Shown here in pieces: positions 26,515 through 35,616 of a stretch of 51,439 bases of DNA. The notes beneath the pieces were generated by a model, which was not told where the DNA came from, did not search any database, and saw only the letters and a list, made by a program, of their open reading frames with translations. Each line of letters begins with the position of its first letter. The first letter of the stretch is position 1. This DNA is from CAZRRV01 sp964602735 (GTDB taxonomy: Bacteria; Bacillota; Clostridia; Oscillospirales; Acutalibacteraceae): positions 1 through 51,439 of the forward strand of contig CAZRRV010000006.1 in assembly GCA_964602735.1 (NCBI GenBank), written 5' to 3'. Position numbers and translations under genes: made by a program.

Positions 26515-27843
26515 ATGCAGTTTAACAGTTTACAGTTTATATTTTATTTTCTCCCCCCGATGCTTTTGGTATATTATCTTACGCCCCGAAGCCGGCGTGC
26601 TTTTGTGCTGGCTTTGGGGAGTTTGTTGTATTACTGGCTCGCATCGGGGAAAAAGCTTTACTGCCTTGTTGTGCTGCTCGCCCTTACCGCGGTATCGTTC
26701 GGGTTCGGAATCGCTCTCGAAAACCGCAAAAACCGATGGCTGCTTGCGGCCGCCGTCGCCGTCCCGGCGGGGACGCTCGTTTTTTTCAAATATTTCGGAA
26801 GCGGCCGGCTGCTGCCGCCGGGTTTAAGTTTTTACACCTTCACCGTTATTGCCTATACCGTTGATGTTTATCGGAACACGGTTCCGGCGAACCGCAACGC
26901 CGTCGCGTACTGCTGCGAAACGGCGATGTTCCCCAAGCTTATATCCGGTCCGTTGGCAGAATCGGGATCGATACGGCAACAGATGCGCTCGTCCGCCGTA
27001 TCTCCCGACGATTTTCACGGCGGATTGCAGGATATGATAGTCGGGCTGTCGATGAAAGTTCTTCTCGCGGACAGAGTGGGAGGCCTGTGGCGTCAGGCGG
27101 GAGTGATAGGCTACGAATATATTTCCACCCCGTTCGCGTGGATGGCGCTGTTGTCGTTCTGTATGCGGCTGTATTTCGATTTCTGGGGGTACAGCATAAT
27201 GGCGACGGGTTTGGGAAAAATGCTCGGCTATACCCTGCCGGACAATTTTTTGCAACCTTATTCGGCTCGTTCGGTATCCGAATTTTACCGCCGCTGGCAC
27301 GTCACACTCGGCGCATGGTTCAGGAAATATATTTATATTCCTCTCGGCGGCAACCGAAAAGGACTGCCCCGCACACTCGTGAATCTGGCGGTTGTGTGGC
27401 TGCTTACCGGGCTGTGGCACGGAATCTCCGCGGGTTATCTCGTATGGGGAATTTTCCTTTTTTCGTTTATCGCACTCGAACGGGTGAAACTCGGGGATTT
27501 TCTGCAAAAGCATCCCGTTCTTTCGCATTTTTACACGGTAATTGTTATTATGCTCAGCTTTGTGCCGTTCGCGGCGGAGACTCTTTCGTCAACCGGTATG
27601 ATTTTCGGCCGTCTTTTCGGCATAGGAGGTATACATAAAACGGCGGATGTCGCGATTTGGGGCAAACCGTATATACCGATGCTTGCCGTATGCGTTCTGT
27701 TCGCAACTCCCCTCCCCATGAAGCTCTGGGAAAAAATCCGCAACTATGCCGTAACCGACATCGCGGTATTCGCCCTGTTCCTGGCGTCGGTTTACTTTAT
27801 GTCCACCGCGGCGCAGGATCCTTTTATGTATTTTCAATTTTAA
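26515..27843 (+). CDS. MBOAT family O-acyltransferase (AlgI-like)
   Basis: A 442-residue membrane protein with about 10-11 hydrophobic segments. It has the MBOAT signature FYRRWHVTLGAWFRKYIYIP in the middle and the invariant histidine in LTGLWHGISAGYLVWG. AlgI/PatA-type members move an acyl group, usually acetyl, across the membrane for transfer to a polysaccharide or to peptidoglycan by a separate SGNH enzyme. That partner is encoded next. A GTG at 26512 is an alternative start by one codon; the ribosome binding site is weak. Confidence 0.9.
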   Translation: MQFNSLQFIFYFLPPMLLVYYLTPRSRRAFVLALGSLLYYWLASGKKLYCLVVLLALTAVSFGFGIALENRKNRWLLAAAVAVPAGTLVFFKYFGSGRLLPPGLSFYTFTVIAYTVDVYRNTVPANRNAVAYCCETAMFPKLISGPLAESGSIRQQMRSSAVSPDDFHGGLQDMIVGLSMKVLLADRVGGLWRQAGVIGYEYISTPFAWMALLSFCMRLYFDFWGYSIMATGLGKMLGYTLPDNFLQPYSARSVSEFYRRWHVTLGAWFRKYIYIPLGGNRKGLPRTLVNLAVVWLLTGLWHGISAGYLVWGIFLFSFIALERVKLGDFLQKHPVLSHFYTVIVIMLSFVPFAAETLSSTGMIFGRLFGIGGIHKTADVAIWGKPYIPMLAVCVLFATPLPMKLWEKIRNYAVTDIAVFALFLASVYFMSTAAQDPFMYFQF

Positions 27844-27846
27844 TGT

Positions 27847-27865
27847 GCCGCGCGCAACGCGCGGC
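27847..27865 (+). other. hairpin between the MBOAT and SGNH genes
   Basis: An 8-bp GC-only stem, GCCGCGCG / CGCGCGGC with a CAA loop, sits 3 bases after the MBOAT stop and about 9 bases before the binding site of the next gene. It could partly stop transcription or protect the upstream message, setting a different dose for the two products. Confidence 0.5.
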
Positions 27866-27885
27866 GGTTTAATCGGAGACTATTT

Positions 27886-28884
27886 ATGAAGAAAAGATGT
27901 TTTGCCCTCGCGGGCGCGATTTTGATAACGGGCGCGGTTTTATATATTTGGGGCGCGGTTATAAAGTACGGAATATTGCGCCCCGTCGGCCTCGGCAAAG
28001 ACATCGGCACGATAGCGGCGCCGTTCGTTTATTTAACCGACGACGCTTTGCGGAAATCCGCGAAAGATCTTGCCGAAGCGCAAACCCCGTCGAAAAGTCC
28101 GGCGGTATCAAGCGCAGAACCGACGCCGTCAAAAGCGCCGGAACCGGTTGTTCCGTCATCGGCACCGCAAAGTTCTTCCGCCCCGCCCGCAACGTCCGCT
28201 TCGCCGTCATCACCGGCTCCGCCGGCATCATCGGCGCCGCCGGCGGTCAACCCCTACCCGCAGGCTCCGCTGTCCGCCGACGGGGTGCCGGTAAAATGGT
28301 ACAACGAAACGCTGTTTATCGGCGAATCGCGAACCGAAGGTCTGAAAGTCTACGCGAGAAGCGGCAACGCGGAGTATTTCAGCAAGGTTTCAATGAGCGT
28401 TTATAATTACGACAACGGCAATTTTAACTGCGGAGACAAAAATTTCCCCGTTCAAAGTCTCGACAGTTTGCTGAAATCCAGAAAATATTGCCATATTATA
28501 GTTCAGTTGGGCATTAACGAATGCGGTTACGGGCGCGAGTCGCTTAAAAAGCAGTATAAATCACTTGTTGATAAAATCCGATCGTATCAGCCCGGGGCGA
28601 AAATAATATTGCAGGGGATTATCGCGGTGGCAAAAAAAGCCCTCGCGAAACGCCCCGATACATTTAAGCCTCAAAACATTGATGCGGTAAACAAGCAGGT
28701 AATAGCTTCGCTCGCGAACGGCACCGATATATTCTATATAGATGTGAACTATGCCTTTACCGATGAAACGGGTATGCTGCGCGATGAATATTCGCCAACC
28801 GACGGCATACATTTCACCCCCGACGCGGCGAAAAAATGGGCATCGGAAATAGGGCGGTGCATCGCGGCGCAAAATATCGAATAA
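27886..28884 (+). CDS. SGNH/GDSL-type hydrolase with Pro/Ser-rich linker
   Basis: A 332-residue protein. Residues 7-29 form a signal anchor, residues 67-122 are an unstructured Pro/Ser/Ala linker, and residues 140-330 are the SGNH domain. The nucleophile is Ser148 in FIGESRTEGL (GES where GDS is usual), Asn211 lies in LGINECG, and Asp306/His309 in PTDGIHF. The domain would sit outside the membrane. Together with the MBOAT protein it fits a two-part O-acetyltransferase such as PatA/PatB. GGAG is 8 bases before the ATG. Confidence 0.88.
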   Translation: MKKRCFALAGAILITGAVLYIWGAVIKYGILRPVGLGKDIGTIAAPFVYLTDDALRKSAKDLAEAQTPSKSPAVSSAEPTPSKAPEPVVPSSAPQSSSAPPATSASPSSPAPPASSAPPAVNPYPQAPLSADGVPVKWYNETLFIGESRTEGLKVYARSGNAEYFSKVSMSVYNYDNGNFNCGDKNFPVQSLDSLLKSRKYCHIIVQLGINECGYGRESLKKQYKSLVDKIRSYQPGAKIILQGIIAVAKKALAKRPDTFKPQNIDAVNKQVIASLANGTDIFYIDVNYAFTDETGMLRDEYSPTDGIHFTPDAAKKWASEIGRCIAAQNIE

Positions 28885-28951
28885 CGGCGATGTCGGGATA
28901 TTCTTCCCCGCGGTCGCATTACCGCTCGGCACCGTAAACAATCCTTGCCGG

Positions 28952-29110
28952 TTAAAACAATACCGCCGCGACTGACGGCTTTGAACGCCATCCGCTTGCG
29001 GTTTTCCGTTGCATTTTACAAAAGCGCCCGGAATACACAAAGTATTCCCCGCGCTTTTTGTTTTGTCTGCCAAAAATTTGCCGGCGAAGCCTTTTTGCGG
29101 CACGCCTTAA
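28952..29110 (-). repeat. TTAA-bounded 180-bp repeat, degraded copy
   Basis: This is a 159-bp, partly diverged copy of the element at 46885-47064, inverted. It is bounded by TTAA at 28952-28955 and 29107-29110. Recognisable parts are the GACGGCTTTGAACG terminal arm, the GAATACACAAAGTATTCC palindrome, and GCGCTTTTTGTTTTGTCTGC. The shortfall of about 20 bp is on the side with the GCCTTAA end. It fills most of the spacer between the SGNH gene and its convergent neighbour; no gene is present from 28885 to 29181. Confidence 0.75.
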
Positions 29111-29119
29111 ATAAAAACC

Positions 29120-29158
29120 GGGGAAAGAGTACCGCACAACGGCGGTTTCCCTTTCCCC
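29120..29158. terminator. hairpin between convergent genes
   Basis: An 8-bp outer stem GGGGAAAG / CTTTCCCC encloses an inner ACCGC/GCGGT hairpin, 23 bases from the stop of the leftward gene. The place suits a bidirectional terminator, although no long T run is present. Confidence 0.5.
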
Positions 29159-29181
29159 TAAACCGTTTCGTAATACCGGCG

Positions 29182-29466
29182 CTATTCTTTAAGCGCGCGG
29201 TCGAGCCATACCTCGCCTATATCCATCGCCGCGTAAAACCCGTCGCGTTCGCACTGCTTTACCACCCTGTTCGGGTCTTTCGCTCCTGCGTCGTTGTCGA
29301 TAAGAGAAACGGTAATTTTGCCGGATACCGGTACTTTGCCCACTTTTTCGCTCGCGTTTACATGAAATAAAATCAAAAACTTTTTTGATACATCACCGTA
29401 ATAAATATCGTTCCCCTTGCGTACCAGCGGCTTGCCTTTGTATGTTAAATATTCGCTTTCGGGCAT
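29182..29466 (-). CDS. small conserved-looking protein downstream of ireB
   Basis: A 94-residue protein I cannot name. It reads as a compact beta-rich domain: YLTYKGKPLVRKGNDIYYGD, KKFLILFHV, and a C-terminal DIGEVWLDRAL. I placed the start at the ATG preceded by GAGGGGAAG; the frame is open 12 codons further upstream but overlaps ireB. It follows ireB by 4 bases and is almost certainly co-transcribed with it. Confidence 0.72.
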   Translation of the reverse strand: MPESEYLTYKGKPLVRKGNDIYYGDVSKKFLILFHVNASEKVGKVPVSGKITVSLIDNDAGAKDPNRVVKQCERDGFYAAMDIGEVWLDRALKE

Positions 29467-29470
29467 TAAA

Positions 29471-29737
29471 TCACTTCCCCTCGTTCCGTTCCGCCGAAAC
29501 ATAATAGCGCACCAGCGACTGCATCAGTGTGTCGCGGTCAATCCGGCGTATCAGATTGCGCGCGTTGCGGTGTGTTGTAATATATGTGGGATCTTCGGAA
29601 AGCAGGTACCCCACAATCTGATTTACGGGATCGTATCCTTTTTCGCGCAACGCGTCGTATACGGTTTCGACAACGGTTCGAATTTCGCGCTCCCGCTCTC
29701 CCGCCAGTGAAAATGTCATTGTCTTATCGAAAGCCAT
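29471..29737 (-). CDS. IreB family regulatory phosphoprotein
   Basis: An 88-residue protein of the UPF0297/IreB family. The diagnostic segments are FDKTMTF at the N-terminus, VYDALREKGYDPVNQIVGYL, and NARNLIRRIDRD. In enterococci IreB is phosphorylated on N-terminal threonines by the Ser/Thr kinase IreK and affects cephalosporin tolerance; two threonines are present here at the equivalent end. It has its own strong promoter at 29802-29830. The usual yqgF/ruvX neighbour is not present in this window. Confidence 0.92.
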   Translation of the reverse strand: MAFDKTMTFSLAGEREREIRTVVETVYDALREKGYDPVNQIVGYLLSEDPTYITTHRNARNLIRRIDRDTLMQSLVRYYVSAERNEGK

Positions 29738-29801
29738 CGGTCTTTTCCCCTTCTGATTCCGTTCAATCCACCCGGACTGCCGTCTTTCGTATTATATCGT
29801 A

Positions 29802-29830
29802 ATTTTACTAAAAATCCGCCGGAATGTCAA
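29802..29830 (-). promoter_or_regulatory. promoter of ireB
   Basis: On the reverse strand TTGACA and TAAAAT are separated by 17 bases in the short pheT-ireB spacer. A TATAAT 14 bases further on could be a second -10 but has no -35 partner. Confidence 0.75.
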
Positions 29831-29835
29831 CCGCC

Positions 29836-32226
29836 TTATTTTCTCAGTTCGGCGCCTATGGATCCGAAGTTTTTTATAATTTTTTCGGTAACACGGTCAA
29901 TCTCCTCTTCGGAAAGGGTGTTTTCCGAAGAACGCAAAGTTACGGTAAACGCCATACTCTTTTTGCCCGCCGGAATCTGCTCCCCGCGATATATATCGAA
30001 AAGTTTTACATCCTCAAGCAGTTTCCCCGCGCCCTCACGAACAGCGTCTTCAACATCGCCCGCCGGCAGCGCGTCGTCACAAATCAGGGCAAAATCGCGC
30101 TCTACGGCGGGGAATTTCGGCAAAGGTCTGTAAACGGTTTTCCCGGGCGTCAGCGCATACAGTACATCAAGCGCAATCTCCGCGATATAAACGCGCTGGG
30201 AAATGCCGTATTCGGCCGCCGTATCGGGATGAATTTCGCCGAACACCGCGACCCTCCGCCCGTTCACCGCGTATTCCCCGCATCTGCCGGGATGATAATA
30301 CGGCTCGGCCGCAGGTATGCAGCGCGATTTAACCGAAAACACGCCGAGTACCGCCTCCACAAGCCCTTTAAGAGTAAAGAAATCCTCCCCCTCGCCGTAA
30401 ACGCCTATAACGAGCGCGGGTGTTTCTCGCGGCTGTTTTTCAATCGGCAGTTCATCGCTTTCAAATAATTTCGAAAGTTCGAAAAATCTCGCCGCGGGAT
30501 TCCTGCGGCTGATATTGGTCGCGAGTACCGACAGCATAGAGGTAACCAGTTGGGTGCGCAATACCGAATACTCGTCGCCTAAAGGATTGAGTATTTTTAT
30601 CGCGCGGCGGCGCGGGTCGTCTTCCGGAAGGCGCAGTGTGTCGACCGCCTTTGAACCTACAAAAGAATATGTGCATATCTCGTAGGCACCGGCGGCGGTA
30701 AGCGCGGACTTTACGCCGTCGGCCTTAACGCGATCCGGCAGTTTCCTGCCGCGCAGAACCACACCTCTCATCGGAGTGCCGTTTATATGCGGGCATCCGT
30801 AAACACGCAGCACCTCCTCGGCTATATCGGCGCGTCCCTCAACGTCGTCGCGGCGCGACGGCACACGGCAATTAAGCGTATCGCCGTCGAGTCGGGTGTC
30901 GATACCGAGACGGTTTAAGATATCGGCCATATCCGCGCCCGGAACCGTGATGCCGAGCAGCGCATTTACCGAAGCGACAGATACCGATAAATCGCGCGGG
31001 GCGGGGAGACCGTTGTTTTCATCAATCATTCCCGAGACAATTTTCCCCGAACCCGTTTCGTCGATAAGCTGCAACGCCCTGCGCATGGCATATTCCGTGT
31101 TTATTATATCAACTCCGCGCTCGAATCTCGCGCTCGATTCGGTTCTCATGCCGAGTTTGCGGGCGGTACGGCGGACGCTGTCGCGCCTGAACTTCGCCGT
31201 TTCAAAAAATATTATTGAGGTATCGTCTTTTATTTCGCTGTTTTCGCCGCCCATGATCCCCGCTATGCAGGACGGCGCGTTTTCGTCGGCGATTACAAGC
31301 ATTTCCTCCGTAAGGGCATGCGTTTTTCCGTCGAGTGTAGTGATGTTTTCGCCGTTTTCCGCCCGGCGGACAATAATTTTTTTCCCGGCGATGTCGCGGT
31401 AATCAAACGCATGCATCGGCTGCCCCGTTTCAAGCATTACAAAATTGGTAATATCAACGATATTGTTGATGGGGCGCATTCCGGCCGCGCGGATTGCGGA
31501 TTTCATCCAGTCGGGCGATTCTTTTATAACCACATCGCGCACAACGGCTCCGCAATAACGGGGGCACAGATCGTAATCTTTAACCTCAACCGAAATATAG
31601 TCGCGTATATCGCCTCCCGCCTCGGTATACAGCGGCTCCGGCTCCTTAAATTCTCTGTTCAGCGCAACGGCAACCTCCCGCGCCACTCCCGCGACACAAT
31701 TGCAGTCGGGGCGGTTGGCTGTTATCTTAAAATCAATCACCGTGTCGTTAAGCCCGAAAATATCCCGCAAATCGGTTCCGACGGGATAGCGGTCGTCCAT
31801 AATCATTATCCCGTTTACCGAGGCGCCTTTCCAGTCGTGATCGGTAAGGCCGAGTTCGCCCCCCGAACAGAGCATCCCGTTGCTTTCAAGGCCGCGCAGT
31901 TTTCCTCTCTTTATTTTTACATTCCCGGGCAAAACGGCGCCGTCGAGTGCCGCCGGAACATAAGCACCTTCAAACACATTCTGAGCTCCGGTGATAATCT
32001 GCAACGGTTCGCCGCTCCCGACATCAACCCGGCAAACGAGCAGATGATCGGAATTTTCATGCGGCGTTACCGCGAGAATTTTCCCTACCACGATATTCCG
32101 CATGGTTTCGGAAAGATCTTCGACGGATTCAATTTCAAATCCCGCCATTATCATTCTGTCGCACAATTCCGGCACCGAAACGGAAATATCGACATACTGT
32201 TTTAACCGGTTAAGCGAAATTTTCAT
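29836..32226 (-). CDS. pheT: phenylalanyl-tRNA synthetase beta subunit
   Basis: A 796-residue subunit. The order is an N-terminal core, an OB-fold tRNA-binding domain (KILAVTPHENSDHLLVC), B3/B4 editing domain, B5, a catalytic-like core, and a C-terminal anticodon-binding domain (YRPLPKFPAVERDFALI). The ATG at 32226 has AGGAG 6 bases upstream and follows pheS by 10 bases; the frame is open further upstream but within pheS. It works as an alpha2-beta2 enzyme with PheS. Confidence 0.97.
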   Translation of the reverse strand: MKISLNRLKQYVDISVSVPELCDRMIMAGFEIESVEDLSETMRNIVVGKILAVTPHENSDHLLVCRVDVGSGEPLQIITGAQNVFEGAYVPAALDGAVLPGNVKIKRGKLRGLESNGMLCSGGELGLTDHDWKGASVNGIMIMDDRYPVGTDLRDIFGLNDTVIDFKITANRPDCNCVAGVAREVAVALNREFKEPEPLYTEAGGDIRDYISVEVKDYDLCPRYCGAVVRDVVIKESPDWMKSAIRAAGMRPINNIVDITNFVMLETGQPMHAFDYRDIAGKKIIVRRAENGENITTLDGKTHALTEEMLVIADENAPSCIAGIMGGENSEIKDDTSIIFFETAKFRRDSVRRTARKLGMRTESSARFERGVDIINTEYAMRRALQLIDETGSGKIVSGMIDENNGLPAPRDLSVSVASVNALLGITVPGADMADILNRLGIDTRLDGDTLNCRVPSRRDDVEGRADIAEEVLRVYGCPHINGTPMRGVVLRGRKLPDRVKADGVKSALTAAGAYEICTYSFVGSKAVDTLRLPEDDPRRRAIKILNPLGDEYSVLRTQLVTSMLSVLATNISRRNPAARFFELSKLFESDELPIEKQPRETPALVIGVYGEGEDFFTLKGLVEAVLGVFSVKSRCIPAAEPYYHPGRCGEYAVNGRRVAVFGEIHPDTAAEYGISQRVYIAEIALDVLYALTPGKTVYRPLPKFPAVERDFALICDDALPAGDVEDAVREGAGKLLEDVKLFDIYRGEQIPAGKKSMAFTVTLRSSENTLSEEEIDRVTEKIIKNFGSIGAELRK

Positions 32227-32236
32227 AGCGTTCTCC

Positions 32237-33256
32237 TCAAAACTGCTCCAGGAACCGAATATCGTTCTCAAAAAGCAGCCGAATATCGTTTATTTTGTAT
32301 TTGGTGGTTGCAAGGCGATCGATACCTATGCCGAAGGCGAACCCGCTGTAAATTTCGGGATCGATACCGCAACCGCGCAAAACATTCGGATGTACCATTC
32401 CGGCGCCGAGTATCTCGATCCAGCCCTCGCCCTTGCATACGCGGCAGCCTTTCCCTCCGCATTCCGGGCAGGATACATCAACCTCCACGCTCGGCTCGGT
32501 GAAGGGAAAATACGAAGGGCGAAAGCGTATTTCCGTCTCGGCGCCGTAAATCTCCCGCGCGAACTCCTCCAGCACGCCTTTCAAATCGCACAAAGTTATC
32601 CCTTTATCAACCGCGAGACCTTCCATTTGATGGAACACAGGAGAATGAGTCGCGTCGACCTCGTCGGCACGATAGACCCGGCCGGGGCAGATTATTCGTA
32701 TCGGCGGCGTGCGGCTTTCCATCGTTCTTATCTGCGCGGCGGAGGTTTGCGAACGCAGCAGCAAGTCGGGCCCCAGATAAAAAGTATCTTGCATATCTTT
32801 CGCGGGATGATCTTCCGGGATATTCAACGCCTCAAAATTGTAATACGCCGTTTCAACCTCCGGCCCGTCAATCACATCAAAGCCCATCGATTGAAAAATA
32901 CCGATTAAATCGTCGCAAACACGGCTTAACGGATGCAATCCGCCCGCTTTACGGATTTTTGCCGGCTCGGTAACATCCACGGTTTCGGCTTTGAGCCGCA
33001 GGGTCTGCATTTCCGACTTGACCCGCGCCGACACCGTCGCAATCGTCTGTTCAATCTCGGCTTTAACTTCGTTTATCAGTTTTCCCATGGCCGGGCGCTG
33101 TTCGGCGGGAAGTTTGCCCATACCCTTGTAAATCGCGGTAAGTTCGCCTTTTTTTCCAAGGAAGCGAACCCTCGCCGCCTCAATGTCCGCCTCGGTTTTA
33201 CAGTTTTCAAGCGCGTTTACAGCGCTGTTCTTTATCCGTTCCAATTCTTCCGTCAT
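32237..33256 (-). CDS. pheS: phenylalanyl-tRNA synthetase alpha subunit
   Basis: A 339-residue class II catalytic subunit. An N-terminal coiled coil (about 1-90) precedes the core with HPLSRVCDDL, THSPVFHQMEGL and a C-terminal GIGIDRLATTKY (motif 3). It lies 25 bases downstream of the XRE-type regulator and 10 upstream of pheT. No T-box leader is visible: the upstream gene is too close to leave space. Confidence 0.97.
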   Translation of the reverse strand: MTEELERIKNSAVNALENCKTEADIEAARVRFLGKKGELTAIYKGMGKLPAEQRPAMGKLINEVKAEIEQTIATVSARVKSEMQTLRLKAETVDVTEPAKIRKAGGLHPLSRVCDDLIGIFQSMGFDVIDGPEVETAYYNFEALNIPEDHPAKDMQDTFYLGPDLLLRSQTSAAQIRTMESRTPPIRIICPGRVYRADEVDATHSPVFHQMEGLAVDKGITLCDLKGVLEEFAREIYGAETEIRFRPSYFPFTEPSVEVDVSCPECGGKGCRVCKGEGWIEILGAGMVHPNVLRGCGIDPEIYSGFAFGIGIDRLATTKYKINDIRLLFENDIRFLEQF

Positions 33257-33281
33257 TTATCTGCATCGCCTTTCGCCCGTG

Positions 33282-33680
33282 CTACGGTTCCAGTTTGTTT
33301 ATTAAAGAAGAAATAATTTTTTGCACCTGCGCCTTCTGGCTTTGATTCAAAAGCCGGAAACTGTACAGCAGGGCGCGTTCGTCCCCATTGGCTTCAATTA
33401 AATCGCCCGGGTTTGTTTCTTTGCCGCCCGCTCCGGCGGCACCGTCGCCCGACTGCCGCCTTTCGTCGCCGTCGGCCAGCTGATCAAGCGAAACTCCGTA
33501 AATTTTCGCGAGCTTCCGCAACACCGGCAACGGCGGCGCCGTATCAATCTCGTAATACCCGTAAGCGGATCGGGTGATACCCAAAATATCGGCAAGTGCC
33601 TGCTGCGTTAATTTAGACTGTTTGCGGTAGTAAATTAAATTTTTGGCAAGCGGGGTTTTTACTCTGTGCGGCGAAGGCAT
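33282..33680 (-). CDS. XRE-type helix-turn-helix regulator
   Basis: A 132-residue protein. Residues about 12-66 form a Cro/C1-type helix-turn-helix (LTQQALADILGITRSAYGYY, LRKLAKIYGVSLDQLA). A Gly-rich acidic linker follows, then a short helical tail (LNQSQKAQVQKIISSLI). AAAGGG is 7 bases before the ATG at 33680; an in-frame TTG two codons earlier is less likely. It is the first gene of a unit that continues with pheS and pheT, an unusual partner for a synthetase. The regulatory target is not known. Confidence 0.88.
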   Translation of the reverse strand: MPSPHRVKTPLAKNLIYYRKQSKLTQQALADILGITRSAYGYYEIDTAPPLPVLRKLAKIYGVSLDQLADGDERRQSGDGAAGAGGKETNPGDLIEANGDERALLYSFRLLNQSQKAQVQKIISSLINKLEP

Positions 33681-33719
33681 TTTCAATCCCTTTCATAATG
33701 GTTTCGCGCATATTTCCTC

Positions 33720-33748
33720 TTGACTATATATCGTTCGGTTGTTATAAT
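33720..33748 (+). promoter_or_regulatory. promoter of tRNA-Thr
   Basis: TTGACT (33720-33725) and a perfect TATAAT (33743-33748) are 17 bases apart, 37 bases before the tRNA. It lies back to back with the XRE gene start 40 bases away, so that regulator could also act here. Confidence 0.85.
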
Positions 33749-33785
33749 ATCAGGCGGGCGAAGTGAATTTTATTTCGCCCGGCCC

Positions 33786-33858
33786 GCTGAAGTGGCTCAG
33801 TTGGTAGAGCAGCTGATTCGTAATCAGCAGATCGTGGGTTCGAGTCCCATCTTCAGCT
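33786..33858 (+). tRNA. tRNA-Thr (CGT anticodon)
   Basis: Cloverleaf with acceptor arms GCTGAAG / CTTCAGC, anticodon stem GCTGA / TCAGC around the loop TTCGTAA (anticodon CGT), and a GGTTCGAGTCC T-loop. CCA is not encoded. It is transcribed divergently from the XRE-pheST unit. Confidence 0.95.
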
Positions 33859-33863
33859 CCGTA

Positions 33864-33898
33864 CCGGGCGCCTACCGCAAAACGCGGCGGGCGCCCGG
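33864..33898 (+). terminator. hairpin after tRNA-Thr
   Basis: A 9-bp stem CCGGGCGCC / GGCGCCCGG with an inner CCGC/GCGG hairpin begins 5 bases after the tRNA. TATTATAAG follows instead of a T run. The nested design is a reduced form of the cloverleaf-like elements at 13301 and 41187, but homology is not clear. Confidence 0.6.
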
Positions 33899-33946
33899 CG
33901 TATTATAAGCCGCTTCCGTCGCGCCCGCCGTTTCAGACGAACACGG

Positions 33947-34519
33947 TTACTTCTCTCCGCGGTTAAAATTGATTTTTCCCAGTTTTTCAAGCAAAACGGT
34001 ATAAATCGAGCCGGGATCTTCCAAAAACGCGTCGCGCACACGATTTGCGCTTATTCTGTCGGGCATAAGCAGACTTACGCACATGATTTCGTATTCGCCC
34101 TCTTTAATTGCACAGTTTACACGGCAACCGTCGCCCACCCGGTCGAATGTTACTTCCGTTTCGCGCTCGTTACGGTGGCGCTGCAGCACACCGCGCAGTA
34201 TTTCACCGCTTTTTTCAACCACGGTTGCCGGCAAGCCGGACCGTAAAGTTTCCGCGATCTCCCGCCCCGAATCGGTAATTTCAAAATTTCCGCCGCTTCC
34301 GTCGACGGGCGCAATATTTCCGCTTTTAACCAGATCGTCGAAAGCATAAGACGCCTCGAAATAATTTACAAGCCCGCCGAAGTGCAACGCCTGTTTTAAC
34401 GGTTCGATCGGCACGGGAGCGTCCGCGTCTGCCAGCAGGCAACAAAGCAGAATGCGTATCTCCGTGCGGTTGTTCAGTCCGCCCGGCGCAACATTAGCCG
34501 TCAGCGCGTCGTAATCCAT
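33947..34519 (-). CDS. DUF4364 family protein
   Basis: A 190-residue protein of a Clostridia-specific family. The N-terminal half resembles a winged helix (EIRILLCCLLAD, AFDDLVKSGNIAPVD, FEITDSGREIAETL) and the C-terminal half is a beta-rich domain. Family members are uncharacterised; a DNA-binding role is a guess from the fold. The ATG at 34519 follows GGGAGG by 8 bases. The spacer to galU (34520-34734) shows no gene. Confidence 0.82.
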   Translation of the reverse strand: MDYDALTANVAPGGLNNRTEIRILLCCLLADADAPVPIEPLKQALHFGGLVNYFEASYAFDDLVKSGNIAPVDGSGGNFEITDSGREIAETLRSGLPATVVEKSGEILRGVLQRHRNERETEVTFDRVGDGCRVNCAIKEGEYEIMCVSLLMPDRISANRVRDAFLEDPGSIYTVLLEKLGKINFNRGEK

Positions 34520-34734
34520 ATTGCCGACCTCCCGGTTTGAGCAACATCGCATAAATATAATGATTATCATCCGTCGGCGTTACCGGATTTTTCGGTCTGC
34601 CGGAACAGTGTGAAAACAGCCGCCGCCTGTAATTCGGCATCATATTGCCGCCAGCATGTTGCGATGATCCGTCTCTGATTATTATTACCTGTTCCCCGCG
34701 TACCGAATCCCCGGCAACCGCTTTTCAACGTTCT

Positions 34735-35604
34735 CTAAAGCGTTTCCGCGAGTTCTTTTATGTAGGCTTTCAAACTGTCTTTGATTTCCGGGTGGCGCAA
34801 CCCGACCTCGATGTTCGCCTGGAGTATGCCGAATTTGTTCCCCATATCGTAACGGCGGCCGTCAAAATCAACGCCTATCATTCCGTCGCGGCGCGCAAGG
34901 GTTTTCATGGCGTCGGTAAGCTGAAGTTCCCCGCCTGCGCCCGGCGCGGTATGCTCCAAAACCGTGAAAATATCCGGCGGCAGTACGCACCTCCCGAGAA
35001 TCGAGTAAAGCGAAAAAATCTCCTCCGGCTCCGGCTTTTCAACCATATCGTCAATAAAATAGCGGTTTGACTCCAAATGCCGCACCTTCATGGAACTGTA
35101 TTTCCGTATCGCCTCGCGCGAAACTTCTTTAATTCCGACAACACCCTTTTTGTATTTATCGTAAGCACGGCAAAGCTGACCCGTAACAGGATTGTCGCCG
35201 ATTATCACATCGTCTCCGTAAAGTACGGCAAACGGCTCGTCGCCCACAAAGCGTTTGGCGCAAAGCACCGCATGCCCCAAGCCCGAGGTCTCTTTCTGCC
35301 GTACATAGTAAGTATCGGCCAAATTCGCCACAGCCGCAATTTCGTCGGCTTCACGGGTTTTTCCTTTCCGGCGCAGTGTATGTTCCAGCTCGAAGGCGTG
35401 GTCGAAATGATCTTCGATAATACCTTTTCCGCGGTTGGTTATTATAAGAATATCGGTTATCCCGGACGCGACCGCCTCTTCAACTATATACTGTATCGCC
35501 GGTTTATCCACAATCGGCAGCATTTCTTTCGGGATTGCCTTCGACGCCGGCAACACGCGGGTGCCCAGCCCCGCGGCGGGGATTACGGCTTTGGTTATCG
35601 GCAT
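34735..35604 (-). CDS. galU: UTP-glucose-1-phosphate uridylyltransferase
   Basis: A 289-residue nucleotidyltransferase that makes UDP-glucose for cell-envelope polymers and glycolipids. The N-terminal signature AVIPAAGLGTRVLPASKAIP is complete, as are the KPAIQYIVEEA and AVLYGDDVI segments. It is the last gene of a closely spaced leftward series and lies 12 bases downstream of a DUF2628-type membrane protein gene. A YfhO-like glycosyltransferase elsewhere in the window could depend on its product. Confidence 0.96.
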   Translation of the reverse strand: MPITKAVIPAAGLGTRVLPASKAIPKEMLPIVDKPAIQYIVEEAVASGITDILIITNRGKGIIEDHFDHAFELEHTLRRKGKTREADEIAAVANLADTYYVRQKETSGLGHAVLCAKRFVGDEPFAVLYGDDVIIGDNPVTGQLCRAYDKYKKGVVGIKEVSREAIRKYSSMKVRHLESNRYFIDDMVEKPEPEEIFSLYSILGRCVLPPDIFTVLEHTAPGAGGELQLTDAMKTLARRDGMIGVDFDGRRYDMGNKFGILQANIEVGLRHPEIKDSLKAYIKELAETL

Positions 35605-35616
35605 GTTTTTCCCCCT

